A stretch of 64,000 nt of DNA, from positions 34,718 to 98,717 of the forward strand of contig NZ_JAJEKE010000018.1 in the NCBI RefSeq assembly GCF_024363565.1, read 5' to 3'. Position 1 is the first letter of the stretch; each line of letters opens with the position of its first letter. Origin of the DNA: Lutispora saccharofermentans (GTDB lineage Bacteria; Bacillota; Clostridia; Lutisporales; Lutisporaceae). This document shows positions 25,567 to 33,891 of this stretch, one piece after another. A program made the position numbers and the translations under genes. The notes below the pieces were generated by a model. That model ran no database searches and had not been told where the DNA came from. It was given only the letters and a program-made list of their open reading frames with translations.

Positions 25567-25591
25567 GAAACCACCGTTTATCGGTGGTTTC
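25567..25591 (+). terminator. Hairpin, probable terminator
   Basis: A perfect 10-bp stem, GAAACCACCG and CGGTGGTTTC, with a 5-base loop. It lies between the BtrH-like gene and the fabD gene. No clear T run follows on the + strand, so termination strength is uncertain; attenuation linked to the mini-ORF is possible. Confidence 0.5.
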
Positions 25592-25679
25592 ACTCTCGTC
25601 ATAAAGATAAAATTTATTATATTTAATGGCTTATTTTATAGAAGCACGTGCTAATCATTAGCAATGAAGGAGTGTTTAT

Positions 25680-26624
25680 ATGAAAAAAGTAGCATTTGTT
25701 TTTCCTGGGCAGGGTGCTCAATATGTGGGAATGGGTAAAGAACTTGCATGTAATTATAAAGAGGCAATGGAGATATTTGATATTGCATGTGAAAAGCTAG
25801 GCCTAGATATGAAAAAGCTATGTTTTGACAGCAATCCAGATATCCTTAGAAATACTGAAATAACTCAACCAGCAATATATACAGTTAGCGTAGCGATATT
25901 AAATGTTGTTAAGAAAATGGGAGTATCGGCTTATGCATCCGCAGGATTAAGCTTAGGAGAGTATGCGGCATTAGTTGCAGCAGGTGCTATTGATTTTGGT
26001 GAAACAATATCACTGGTGAGAAAAAGGGGATTATACATGCAGCAGAACTCTGGCGAATGCACGGCAAGTATGGCTGCAGTGATGGGATTGGATAGAAGCC
26101 TAGTATATAATTATATTCAGGAAATCAATGTAGCTGAGAATATCGTTGAAATAGCAAACTATAATTGTCCAGGACAGGTGGTCATATCTGGGAGCAGCGA
26201 TGCAGTAAAAAAGGCATGTGATGGATTGCACAGCTTGGGTGCAAAGAATATAGTGCCACTCTCGGTTAACGCTCCTTTTCACTCAAGCTTAATGAGACCT
26301 GTTGCAGAAAAATTCGCTAAGGAAATGGAGAATATCAGTATACATGACTGTGATTCTATAAAATTTTTGTCAAGCGTTACTGGAAATGTCATATCAGATA
26401 GTGAAGCTATAAGAACGAATTTGATTAAGCAAATATACTCTCCTGTTCTTTGGGAAGACGTAATAGTAGAGATGCTAGATTTAGGCATTAATACTTTTGT
26501 TGAGATTGGCCCAGGAAAAACATTAACTAACTTAATCAAGACCATTAATCGCGATGTTGAAACTTTAAGTGTACAGGATCAAAAAACATTAGATGCGGCA
26601 TGTTTATATATAAATGATTTATAG
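25680..26624 (+). CDS. fabD: Malonyl-CoA:ACP transacylase (FabD)
   Basis: 314 residues, canonical FabD. GQGAQYVGMG gives the oxyanion motif, Ser91 sits in GLSLGEY, and His201 in NAPFHSSL completes the catalytic pair; length is normal. It charges ACP with malonate for the condensing enzyme at 1615. It is set apart by a 219-bp gap with a hairpin, so it and the next gene may have their own promoter. AAGGAG lies before ATG 25680. It may serve the cluster or be a second copy beside a housekeeping fabD, which is not in the window. Confidence 0.93.
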   Translation: MKKVAFVFPGQGAQYVGMGKELACNYKEAMEIFDIACEKLGLDMKKLCFDSNPDILRNTEITQPAIYTVSVAILNVVKKMGVSAYASAGLSLGEYAALVAAGAIDFGETISLVRKRGLYMQQNSGECTASMAAVMGLDRSLVYNYIQEINVAENIVEIANYNCPGQVVISGSSDAVKKACDGLHSLGAKNIVPLSVNAPFHSSLMRPVAEKFAKEMENISIHDCDSIKFLSSVTGNVISDSEAIRTNLIKQIYSPVLWEDVIVEMLDLGINTFVEIGPGKTLTNLIKTINRDVETLSVQDQKTLDAACLYINDL

Positions 26625-26727
26625 TTACTTTAAGTTAATAACTAGTTGTTTTCTCCGACTTATATGAGTAACGGCAGCTTAGATGTATAACGTATTATGA
26701 TAGAACTATATTATATGGGGTACGAAT

Positions 26728-27462
26728 ATGACAGAAATTTATATTTTGGAAATTGATATGAATAGCATAGTTGGCCTGTCAGAGGTGCTGACAAAATATA
26801 TATCAAACGAAAGCAGGAATAGAATTTTAAGCTATATGATACCTCAGAAATCATATCAGACATTAATAACGGAAATATTAATCCGTTATATCATTATGAA
26901 AAAAAATATCCAACAGAATAATGAGATAAGAATCTGTCGGAATGAATATGGTAAACCTTATCTAGAGACTGAAAAGAACTTTCACTTTAATTGCTCGCAT
27001 TCTGAAAACTGGATTGTCTGTGCAGTAAGTACTGGAGCTGTTGGTATTGACATTGAAGCCATTAAGTATATTGATCTTAATGTAGGTAAACGTTTTTTTT
27101 CAGAGTCAGAATATGCTTATATAAATAATGCACCACCCAATCTTAAATTAAATTATTTCTACGATTTATGGACTTTAAAAGAGGCATATATTAAAAAAAT
27201 TGGGAAAGGGCTTAATATGAGACTAAAAGATTTTAGTATATGTTTCGATAAAAATAAAATATATGTTGAATCAGCAAAATACCCTGAAAATTGCTACTTC
27301 TATAAATATGATATTATAAAAAATTTTAAAATGTCCTTATGTACAAGCATATATCAAACGAAATGTCCGATAATATTTATTAGACAAGAGCACTTAATAA
27401 ACGATTTTATAGACTTAATAAATACTAAAGAACATAATTTATCTAGTTTAACTGAATTGTAG
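26728..27462 (+). CDS. Sfp-type 4'-phosphopantetheinyl transferase
   Basis: 244 residues of the Sfp/Gsp family. Diagnostic motifs are NEYGKPYL, FNCSHSENW, GIDIEAI and the downstream FSESEYAYI plus WTLKEAYIKKIGKGL. It converts apo-ACP and apo-PCP to the holo form with CoA, so it should activate the carriers at 936 and 20761. It closes the biosynthetic cluster, followed by a group of hairpins. Length is typical for a secondary-metabolism PPTase; a housekeeping AcpS would be shorter. Confidence 0.92.
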   Translation: MTEIYILEIDMNSIVGLSEVLTKYISNESRNRILSYMIPQKSYQTLITEILIRYIIMKKNIQQNNEIRICRNEYGKPYLETEKNFHFNCSHSENWIVCAVSTGAVGIDIEAIKYIDLNVGKRFFSESEYAYINNAPPNLKLNYFYDLWTLKEAYIKKIGKGLNMRLKDFSICFDKNKIYVESAKYPENCYFYKYDIIKNFKMSLCTSIYQTKCPIIFIRQEHLINDFIDLINTKEHNLSSLTEL

Positions 27463-27469
27463 TGGAGAA

Positions 27470-27543
27470 AAATCTCAGATTATTTGAGATTTAAAACTTA
27501 GAAGCCTAGTTTTTGTAGCAATATTCTCAAACTTTTTGAGAAT
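27470..27543. repeat. Two inverted repeats in tandem
   Basis: AAATCTCA/TGAGATTT (27470-27477, 27485-27492) and ATTCTCAAA/TTTGAGAAT (27523-27531, 27535-27543) form two separate stems; both contain a TTGAGA-like core. They sit after the PPTase stop and before the strong terminator, so could be extra terminators or protein sites. Confidence 0.45.
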
Positions 27544-27549
27544 TCATAG

Positions 27550-27578
27550 CCAACCCTGCAGGGCATTTGCAGGGTTGG
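27550..27578. terminator. Bidirectional terminator between PPTase and LysR genes
   Basis: A perfect 11-bp stem, CCAACCCTGCA and TGCAGGGTTGG, with a 7-base loop. It lies between two convergent genes, and short T-rich or A-rich flanks are present on both sides (TTCTATTT to the right). Confidence 0.7.
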
Positions 27579-27580
27579 TT

Positions 27581-28483
27581 CTATTTCGCTACCTTTAGAT
27601 AAGGATGATTTCTGATAAATTCCTCCAAAAGCTCCTGAAATATTTTTAAAGCGTTAATACTGCTGGGTTTCGGGTATCTATGAATTACTTTGTAATAGAT
27701 ACGTTCATCGGGAGGCACCAGCAGCTCTGATATATTGACAGGCTGTCTATTCTTAAAAGCATGAGCTATGTTTGTCGGGACTATTGCCCAAGTGTTGGGT
27801 ATATTTATAAACTGAAGTATAAGCCCGGCGGTATCCACAGTAATTTTTTTGGGCTCTGCAGGGTCCCACCAATAATCATGCCATACCTGAAAGTTTGGCC
27901 CCCAATCTGAGAAAATTTCATTCTTTACATCCAAATCCTGGGGGTGAACTTTATCCTTATAATGTGAATTGGTAGAACTGCTTACTAAAACCATTCCTTC
28001 GCTGAATACCGGCTCGCCTAATAGGCTGTTGCTCCTGATCAAGCGTGAAGTCAGGCCTATGTCAATATCATATGATTCCAACAAATCAAATACCTGAATG
28101 GATGAATGAGAACTTACATCTATTGTAAGCGGCGTCCCGCTGCTCATCATTTGATTTAACAGAGTTGATAATATATAAATATTTATGCTGTCTACAGATC
28201 CGATATTCAATCTAAGAGGAGGTTCCTTGCTTATCCATGTGTGAGTATCCTTTTCTAAAGCTGTCCAGCGCTTAGCGATCATTATGAATTCTTCTCCCTT
28301 TGGGGTCAATTCCACTAATTTCTTGCCTGGCTGCCTTTTTAACAATGTGGTATTCAATTCTTTTTCCAGAGCATTTAAACGAGCGCTTATTGTGGATTGT
28401 GATACGAATAATTTTTCCGATGCCTTTGACAAGCTTTGAGTCTCAACTATAGTAAGAAAGGTCTTGATATTTAGTATATCCAT
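27581..28483 (-). CDS. LysR-family transcriptional regulator
   Basis: 300 residues on the minus strand. An N-terminal winged helix (about 1-60: FLTIVETQSLSKASEKL, then SQSTISARLNALEKEL) is followed by a substrate-binding domain typical of LysR. It is divergently arranged with the aminotransferase gene 265 bp away, so it most likely controls the catabolic set 28748-35825. The inducer is probably the substrate of the TRAP system or a pathway intermediate. The reverse complement of CCTCC at 28490 gives a good ribosome site for the ATG at 28483. A palindrome sits just before its start. Confidence 0.92.
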   Translation of the reverse strand: MDILNIKTFLTIVETQSLSKASEKLFVSQSTISARLNALEKELNTTLLKRQPGKKLVELTPKGEEFIMIAKRWTALEKDTHTWISKEPPLRLNIGSVDSINIYILSTLLNQMMSSGTPLTIDVSSHSSIQVFDLLESYDIDIGLTSRLIRSNSLLGEPVFSEGMVLVSSSTNSHYKDKVHPQDLDVKNEIFSDWGPNFQVWHDYWWDPAEPKKITVDTAGLILQFINIPNTWAIVPTNIAHAFKNRQPVNISELLVPPDERIYYKVIHRYPKPSSINALKIFQELLEEFIRNHPYLKVAK

Positions 28484-28497
28484 ATCCCACCTCCGAA

Positions 28498-28518
28498 AAT
28501 ATCTATCTAATAGATATT
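28498..28518. promoter_or_regulatory. Palindrome upstream of the LysR start, probable operator
   Basis: AATATCTA and TAGATATT form an 8-bp inverted repeat with a 5-base spacer, 15 bases upstream of the LysR start. The layout fits a T-N11-A-type LysR site for autoregulation. The rest of the 264-bp divergent gap is AT-rich, with no other clear structure. Confidence 0.5.
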
Positions 28519-28747
28519 ATATAGCAAAATGATTCGTTTTTCAAACAATTCCTATTATGCTATAGTGATAAATAAATAACAAACAATATTTAATCATGCT
28601 ATAAATGTACATTTAGCCTGGATTAAGGGAGTATATAATGAATAAATCCATATATTAGAAAAATTAATATTTAATTAGAAAAATTAGATTTTTTTATGCT
28701 TTGTGAAATGATTGTCATAAAATGTTCAAGAAATTTATTGATAGGGA

Positions 28748-29842
28748 GTGGTATCAATTAAAAAGCCGATTCAAATGATGATTGGACCGACAGCTATACC
28801 TGGCAGAGTTCTGAGAGCTATGAATCATATATCCATATCTCACCGATCCAAGGAATATTCTGCCGTCCATGAAAGAGTAACCACAAATTTAAAAAAAGTT
28901 TTTAATACGAAAAATGAGGTATTGGTATTGACCTCATCCGGGACCGGGGCGATGGAAGCAGTTATTCTCAACTGTTTTTCTGCCGGAGATGAAATAGTAG
29001 TCCCGGTTATAGGCAAGTTCAGCGAGCAATATGCTCAAATGGCCGAAATCTATGGCCTGAAAGTAAAACGAGTGATGTTTGAATATGGCAGGACTGCCGA
29101 TGTGGAAATAGTGATGAAAGAAGTAACAAGCTCGACAAAGGGTGTGTTTGTAGTTCACAATGAAAGCTCTACAGGTATATATAATGATATAGAAGCCTTT
29201 GGAAAAGCGTTAAAGGATACAAATGCATTGTTGGTAGTAGATTCTGTCAGCGGATTAGGCGGACTTGAAATCAGAATGGATGAATGGAATATAGACGCGG
29301 CGCTGACAAGCTCTCAAAAAGCATTAATGTCTCCGGCAGGCTTAGCATTTGTTGCGCTTAGTGAAAAAGCCTGGAGCAAAGTAGAATGCTCAAGCTTTCC
29401 CAAGTATTATTTCGATTTTAAGATAGCCAGGAAATTCAATGAGGTGCATCAAACCTTGACAACTCCTGCAGTATATACGTTATTCGCAGTTGACGAAGCT
29501 TTAAAGATGATCTTTGAAGAGGGCCTGGAGAACATTTATATAAGAAATAAAAATAACACCAAACGGTTATTGGAAGGCATAAAGGAAACAGGCTTGAATT
29601 TACTTGCTAAGGATGAGAAATTTGCTTCACCGACTTTAACTGCAGTGCATGTGCCCGGAAAATCTAAATATTTCATCAGTGAATTAGCAAAAAGAGATGT
29701 CATTGTAGGAGGAGGAATGCCTCCGTTGACAGAGGATGTATTCAGGGTTGGCACCATGGGTTATGTATCAAAAAATGACGTAACAGTATTTTTGCATGAA
29801 CTGAAAGATGTGGTTAAAAACCTGAATCTATCACTGAACTAA
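28748..29842 (+). CDS. Class V PLP aminotransferase (alanine/serine-glyoxylate type)
   Basis: About 364 residues. GPTAIPGRVLRAM and ISHRSKEY open the protein in the way typical of serine- or alanine-glyoxylate aminotransferases and related enzymes. PLP Lys191 is in TSSQKALMSP. It should move an amino group between an amino acid and a small 2-oxoacid such as glyoxylate or pyruvate. The start is unsure: GTG 28748 overlaps the GGGAG that looks like the ribosome site, and ATG 28775 has none; an ATT at 28757 would be well spaced. The aldolase-like gene downstream would make glyoxylate if its assignment is right, giving a consistent pair. Confidence 0.85.
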   Translation: MVSIKKPIQMMIGPTAIPGRVLRAMNHISISHRSKEYSAVHERVTTNLKKVFNTKNEVLVLTSSGTGAMEAVILNCFSAGDEIVVPVIGKFSEQYAQMAEIYGLKVKRVMFEYGRTADVEIVMKEVTSSTKGVFVVHNESSTGIYNDIEAFGKALKDTNALLVVDSVSGLGGLEIRMDEWNIDAALTSSQKALMSPAGLAFVALSEKAWSKVECSSFPKYYFDFKIARKFNEVHQTLTTPAVYTLFAVDEALKMIFEEGLENIYIRNKNNTKRLLEGIKETGLNLLAKDEKFASPTLTAVHVPGKSKYFISELAKRDVIVGGGMPPLTEDVFRVGTMGYVSKNDVTVFLHELKDVVKNLNLSLN

Positions 29843-29843
29843 C

Positions 29844-29946
29844 CCGCTCTAAGACCTCCGCCTCTATAGGCGGCGAGCGTCAAGAGCGGCTAAGTTCAGT
29901 ATGGACTCGACTAACATTCAGTGGGGGTTGAATCCCCCTCTGAATG
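29844..29946 (+). mobile_element. Structured element resembling an IS200/IS605 right end or omega-RNA
   Basis: Two nested hairpins follow one another. The first has outer CCGCTCT/AGAGCGG (29844-29850, 29883-29889) and inner CCGCC/GGCGG (29858-29862, 29869-29873). The second has outer CATTCAG/CTGAATG (29915-29921, 29940-29946) and inner GGGGG/CCCCC (29923-29927, 29934-29938). From memory this layout resembles the 3' ends of clostridial IS605-family elements, where the omega-RNA is encoded. No TnpA or TnpB frame is present nearby. A regulatory RNA or processing element of the operon is the alternative. Confidence 0.5.
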
Positions 29947-30026
29947 AAGTCTCGTTCAAAAATAAAGGACGATATATGGCAACATAAAAGAATAAAAAGA
30001 GAAGCGATGAGGGGAGGTAAAAAATA

Positions 30027-31886
30027 GTGGAAAAAGAACAAAAAAGGCCCAAATATTCTTTACTGATCATTGTAAGTATTCTGATGTCTGCATTCCATAT
30101 CTATACTGCTCTGTTCGGCGTACTTACAGCACTATGGCAAAGAAGCATACACCTTTGCTTCGGAATGTTGATAACATTCATGCTGCAATCGGAAAAAGCT
30201 ACCGGCAAGGTAAAAAAATCGATAAATATGTTGCTGGCTGCAGTGAGTTTAACTTCAGTAGCATTTTTTATCTGGGATTTTAATGGCATCGTTCAAAGAT
30301 TTTCACAACCGAATACCAGTGATATGGTCATCGGAGTTCTATTGATGCTATTAACCTTGGAGTTTGCAAGAAGAAATGTAGGAGGTATTCTTCCGGGAAT
30401 TGCAGTAGTATTCGTATTATATGCCATGCTTGGTCCTTATTTGCCTGGAATGCTTTGGCATAGAGGATATGATCTGGAGCGTATAATCACACAAGTTTCA
30501 TTGAGTACTGAAGGAATATTTGGAGTTTCCTTAGGAGTATCGGCAAACTATATATTTATATTTGTTTTGTTCGGCTCCATATTATCAGTAACTGATATAG
30601 GTAAGTTTTATATCGATTTGGCAATTAAGGGAGTTGGAAAAGGAACAGGGGGACCGGCCAAAGCCGCAGTAGTTTCAAGTTCCTTGTTTGGAAGCATATC
30701 CGGCAGTGCCGTAGCGAATGTTGTCGGCACAGGAGTCATAACAATTCCATTAATGAAATCTACCGGCTACAAGCCGGAATTCGCAGGAGCCGTAGAAGCC
30801 GTAGCATCTACCGGGGGGCAGATAATGCCGCCGATGATGGGAGCCGCTGCTTTTATAATGGCGGAGATATTGGGGATCCCATATTATAAAGTAGCACTTG
30901 GAGCTTTGATTCCTGCGCTGATATATTATGGTTCGGTCTTTGCAATGGTCCATTTCAGAGCCAAGCGAAGCGGATTGACCGGAATAGATACAAGCTATTT
31001 GCCCGGCATCAAAGAAATGATGAAGTCAAAAGGAATCCTGTTGCTCCCTATAGTTTTATTGATTGTACTGTTGGTTTTCCTGCAAATGTCTGCTATGAAG
31101 GCTTCCATATATACTGTAATAGCCACACTGCTGATAGCGGCTGTATTCTCAGGCATGAGAATGAAAGAATTGATAGCTGCTTTTGAAGATGCTGCTAAAA
31201 CATCTGTTGTTGTAATTTCTTCTACAGCTTGTGCAGGAATCATTGTCGCTATGATAAATTTAACAGGCATTGGGCTCAAATTCTCTAATTTGATGATCTC
31301 CATGGCAGGACAGAATATTTTGCTTATCCTCTTACTGTTGATGCTTGCCAGCTTGCTGATGGGAATGGGCTTGCCTACTACACCATGCTATCTGATATTG
31401 GCTGTATTGGGAGCACCGGCATTGATCAGGCTCGGAGTTGAACCATTAGCGGCCCATATGTTTGTATTCTACTTTGGATGCATATCCATGATAACGCCGC
31501 CTGTGGCCCTGGCGGTCTATGCCGCCACAAGCATAGCGGAGTCTGATTACTGGAAGACGGCCTTCCATGCTTTAACTCTTGGGATATCTGCTTTTATAGT
31601 GCCTTTTATGTTCGTATATAACCCTTCATTATTATGGATCGGAAGCCCGCTTACTATAGCTGTTACAGGGATTACTGCAATGCTGGGAGCTATTTTATTG
31701 GGCGCAGGCTTATCCGGCTGGTTCCTTGCAAAAACAAATGCAGTTGAAAGAATTTTGCTGGTAGCATCCGGATTCCTGTTGATCGATCCTGCTGCATGGA
31801 CAAACTATTTAGGATTAGCCGGACTGGCAGTGGTATTAATCCTGCAGAGAAAGAAAAAACCGCAGGAAGCGCTTAAGGCACAGTAA
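30027..31886 (+). CDS. TRAP transporter fused permease (TAXI type)
   Basis: 619 residues of mostly hydrophobic helices, the length expected for TRAP permeases with the small 4-helix and large 12-helix parts fused. Motifs include SSLFGSISGSAVANVVGTG, ASTGGQIMPPMMGAAAFIM and MGMGLPTTPCYLI, all characteristic of DctM-type domains. It imports an organic acid or amino acid, driven by an ion gradient, together with the binding lipoprotein encoded next. GTG 30027 has GAGGGGAGG upstream. The C-terminal 70 residues add extra helices. Substrate is unknown, but the adjacent enzymes suggest a dicarboxylic or hydroxylated amino acid. Confidence 0.93.
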   Translation: MEKEQKRPKYSLLIIVSILMSAFHIYTALFGVLTALWQRSIHLCFGMLITFMLQSEKATGKVKKSINMLLAAVSLTSVAFFIWDFNGIVQRFSQPNTSDMVIGVLLMLLTLEFARRNVGGILPGIAVVFVLYAMLGPYLPGMLWHRGYDLERIITQVSLSTEGIFGVSLGVSANYIFIFVLFGSILSVTDIGKFYIDLAIKGVGKGTGGPAKAAVVSSSLFGSISGSAVANVVGTGVITIPLMKSTGYKPEFAGAVEAVASTGGQIMPPMMGAAAFIMAEILGIPYYKVALGALIPALIYYGSVFAMVHFRAKRSGLTGIDTSYLPGIKEMMKSKGILLLPIVLLIVLLVFLQMSAMKASIYTVIATLLIAAVFSGMRMKELIAAFEDAAKTSVVVISSTACAGIIVAMINLTGIGLKFSNLMISMAGQNILLILLLLMLASLLMGMGLPTTPCYLILAVLGAPALIRLGVEPLAAHMFVFYFGCISMITPPVALAVYAATSIAESDYWKTAFHALTLGISAFIVPFMFVYNPSLLWIGSPLTIAVTGITAMLGAILLGAGLSGWFLAKTNAVERILLVASGFLLIDPAAWTNYLGLAGLAVVLILQRKKKPQEALKAQ

Positions 31887-31941
31887 AGCAAATATAAGAA
31901 AATATCCACACGAATAAAAGTATATTATGAGGAGGAGTATC

Positions 31942-32937
31942 ATGAAAATTCGTCGAAAGCTTTTAATGTCCTTGGTTTTAGTCTTAATAGCATCAAGTCT
32001 AATGGGTTGTGCTCAAAAAGCAGAGGCTCCTGCAAATTCAGAATCAGGGAAATTGGAACTCAAACAGATTTCAATAGGGGGAGCCGGTACATCCGGAACA
32101 TTCTATATAATGGCAGCAGGTTTTTCTGATGTCATCAATAAGAAATTAGGAATAAACTCTGTTGCAGAAGTGACAGGCGGCTCTGTAGAGAACCTTAAGC
32201 TGATAGGTGATAAGAAAATAGAAATGGGAGTAACACAGGTTGACGTAGCTCAAGATGCATTGGCCGGGCGGAAACAATTTGATAAGCCTGTTAGTGTAAC
32301 GGCTGTTCTCCCGATGTATCCCAATGTTGTTCAGATTGTTACATTAAAAGATTCACCGATAAATAGTTTTCAGGATTTGAAAGGCAAAAAAATCTCCGTG
32401 GGTTCACCGGGAAGCGGAATATTGGCAACCAATGAAATAATATTGAATACCTTAGGATTATCTATGGAGGACATATTACCTCAATATCTATCCTTCGGTG
32501 AGACCACAGATGCATTCAGAGACGGTTCCATTGATGCGGCAATAGTCAATACAGCAGCACCGGCACCCTGGATAGTAGATCTTGAGACAACACATCCGGT
32601 TAAATTTATACCATTGACTTCCGAAGAGATCGGGAAATTTACAGCCGAGCCATATTATGTAGAAGCTGTCATAGAAAAAGATGCTTATAAATCATTAGAT
32701 GCAGATATACCGACATTTGCAGTTTGGATAACTTTGGTATGCCAGTCGGACCTTTCTGAAGATGCAGTTTATGATGTAGTCAAAGCGATATTTGAAAATG
32801 GAGAAAATTTAAAGGACGTTCACTCGGTTGCGAAATATATTACATTGGATAATGTTAAGAGCATAGGCGGAGTTCCTTATCATCCGGGAGCGATTAAGTA
32901 TTATAAAGAAAAGGGAATAGAAGTTCCTTCAAATTAA
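31942..32937 (+). CDS. TAXI-family TRAP solute-binding lipoprotein
   Basis: 331 residues. A signal peptide ends in a lipobox, SSLMGCAQ, with Cys23 as lipid anchor. The mature part begins ISIGGAGTSGTFY, typical of TAXI proteins, and contains VEVTGGSVENLKLI-like and VGSPGSGILA segments of that family. It captures substrate outside the membrane for the permease at 30027. ATG 31942 is used because GAGGAGGAG precedes it; the ATG at 31927 would place that site inside the coding sequence. The order permease then binding protein is less common than the reverse. Confidence 0.93.
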   Translation: MKIRRKLLMSLVLVLIASSLMGCAQKAEAPANSESGKLELKQISIGGAGTSGTFYIMAAGFSDVINKKLGINSVAEVTGGSVENLKLIGDKKIEMGVTQVDVAQDALAGRKQFDKPVSVTAVLPMYPNVVQIVTLKDSPINSFQDLKGKKISVGSPGSGILATNEIILNTLGLSMEDILPQYLSFGETTDAFRDGSIDAAIVNTAAPAPWIVDLETTHPVKFIPLTSEEIGKFTAEPYYVEAVIEKDAYKSLDADIPTFAVWITLVCQSDLSEDAVYDVVKAIFENGENLKDVHSVAKYITLDNVKSIGGVPYHPGAIKYYKEKGIEVPSN

Positions 32938-32975
32938 TTTCTATATATAAGAATAATTTTAAAGGAGGAAGCCTA

Positions 32976-33803
32976 GTGACTAAAAAAAGAAGAGTAGGCT
33001 TAATAGGCGCCGGTACCATAGGAGGCTTTGTACTGGATAATGTTATGGCGGGTAAGGTTGATAATGCTGAAATCGTAGTGGTATGCGGCCGCTCGGAGCA
33101 TTCAAAGGGAAGAGATAAGGTTGCTGAATACGGGCTCCCCTGGATAACGGACGCAGAAGAGCTTTTCAACTATGATCTGGATGCGGTTGTAGAAGTAGCC
33201 TCTCAAGAAGCTTTGGAAGCCATCGGCGAAAAAATATTGAAGGCAGGCATAGACCTGGTGCCCCTTAGCCTTGGAGCCTTCGTAGACGGAAATCTGCTGG
33301 AAAGATTGATAGCCGCCGCCACGGAAGGCGGAAGCATACTTCATGTGGCCTCAGGCGGAATAGGCTCTTTGGATGCCCTTCAAGCTGCAGTAATATTCGG
33401 TGTAGATAAGGTTACAATGACAACCCGCAAGCCTCCGGAGGCTTGGAAGAATATACCTTATGTAGATGCAATGAAATTAGATTTAGACAATATGAAAGAG
33501 CCATACTTATTATATGAAGGTCCGGCAAGAGATTGCGTAAAGATATTCCCGCAGAATATAAATATTGCTGCTGCCTTAAGTATGGCAGGGATAGGATTTG
33601 AAAAGACGATCATCCGCATTTTTGCCGATCCAAATGTAGAATACAATACACATGAAATCTACGTTGAGGGCAAGGCAGGAAAATATAGGATAACCTTTGA
33701 AAATGTTCCTGTTGCCTCAAATCCCAAGACAACATATCAAGCCTGCTTAAGCATTTTGGCTGCATTACAGAAGCTAAGGAATCCATTTCATATGGGAACT
33801 TAG
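32976..33803 (+). CDS. Aspartate dehydrogenase (NadX-like)
   Basis: 275 residues. GLIGAGTIGG is the NAD-binding loop, and the C-terminal half (NINIAAALSMAGIGF, FADPNVEYNTHEI, VPVASNPKTTYQA) matches L-aspartate dehydrogenases closely. The reaction is oxidative deamination of aspartate, or a related amino acid, to oxaloacetate or iminoaspartate. No nadA or nadC is adjacent, so a catabolic role is more likely than NAD synthesis. GTG 32976 has AAAGGAGG upstream. It follows the transporter genes by 38 bp. Confidence 0.88.
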   Translation: MTKKRRVGLIGAGTIGGFVLDNVMAGKVDNAEIVVVCGRSEHSKGRDKVAEYGLPWITDAEELFNYDLDAVVEVASQEALEAIGEKILKAGIDLVPLSLGAFVDGNLLERLIAAATEGGSILHVASGGIGSLDALQAAVIFGVDKVTMTTRKPPEAWKNIPYVDAMKLDLDNMKEPYLLYEGPARDCVKIFPQNINIAAALSMAGIGFEKTIIRIFADPNVEYNTHEIYVEGKAGKYRITFENVPVASNPKTTYQACLSILAALQKLRNPFHMGT

Positions 33804-33821
33804 AGGAAATACAAATTTCTG

Positions 33822-33857
33822 GAATTAAGAAGCTATACAATATTAGCTTCTTAATTC
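33822..33857. repeat. Intercistronic 14-bp hairpin
   Basis: GAATTAAGAAGCTA and TAGCTTCTTAATTC form a perfect 14-bp stem with an 8-base loop between the aspartate dehydrogenase and aldolase-like genes. No T run follows on the + strand. It may stabilise or cut the mRNA, or act as a partial terminator. Confidence 0.55.
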
Positions 33858-33891
33858 TGGCTAAAAACAAAAAAGTAGAGGAGGATGTCCA

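Noticed and set aside
2..27462. Ladderane, hopanoid or aryl-polyene cluster identity
   Set aside because: Some families are shared (KS, ACP, FabZ, radical SAM), but the HgdB-like, A-PCP and BtrH-like genes do not fit those pathways as I know them.
29844..29946. CRISPR repeat or tRNA gene
   Set aside because: The stems are unique within the window, without regularly spaced copies, and no cloverleaf or acceptor end can be drawn.
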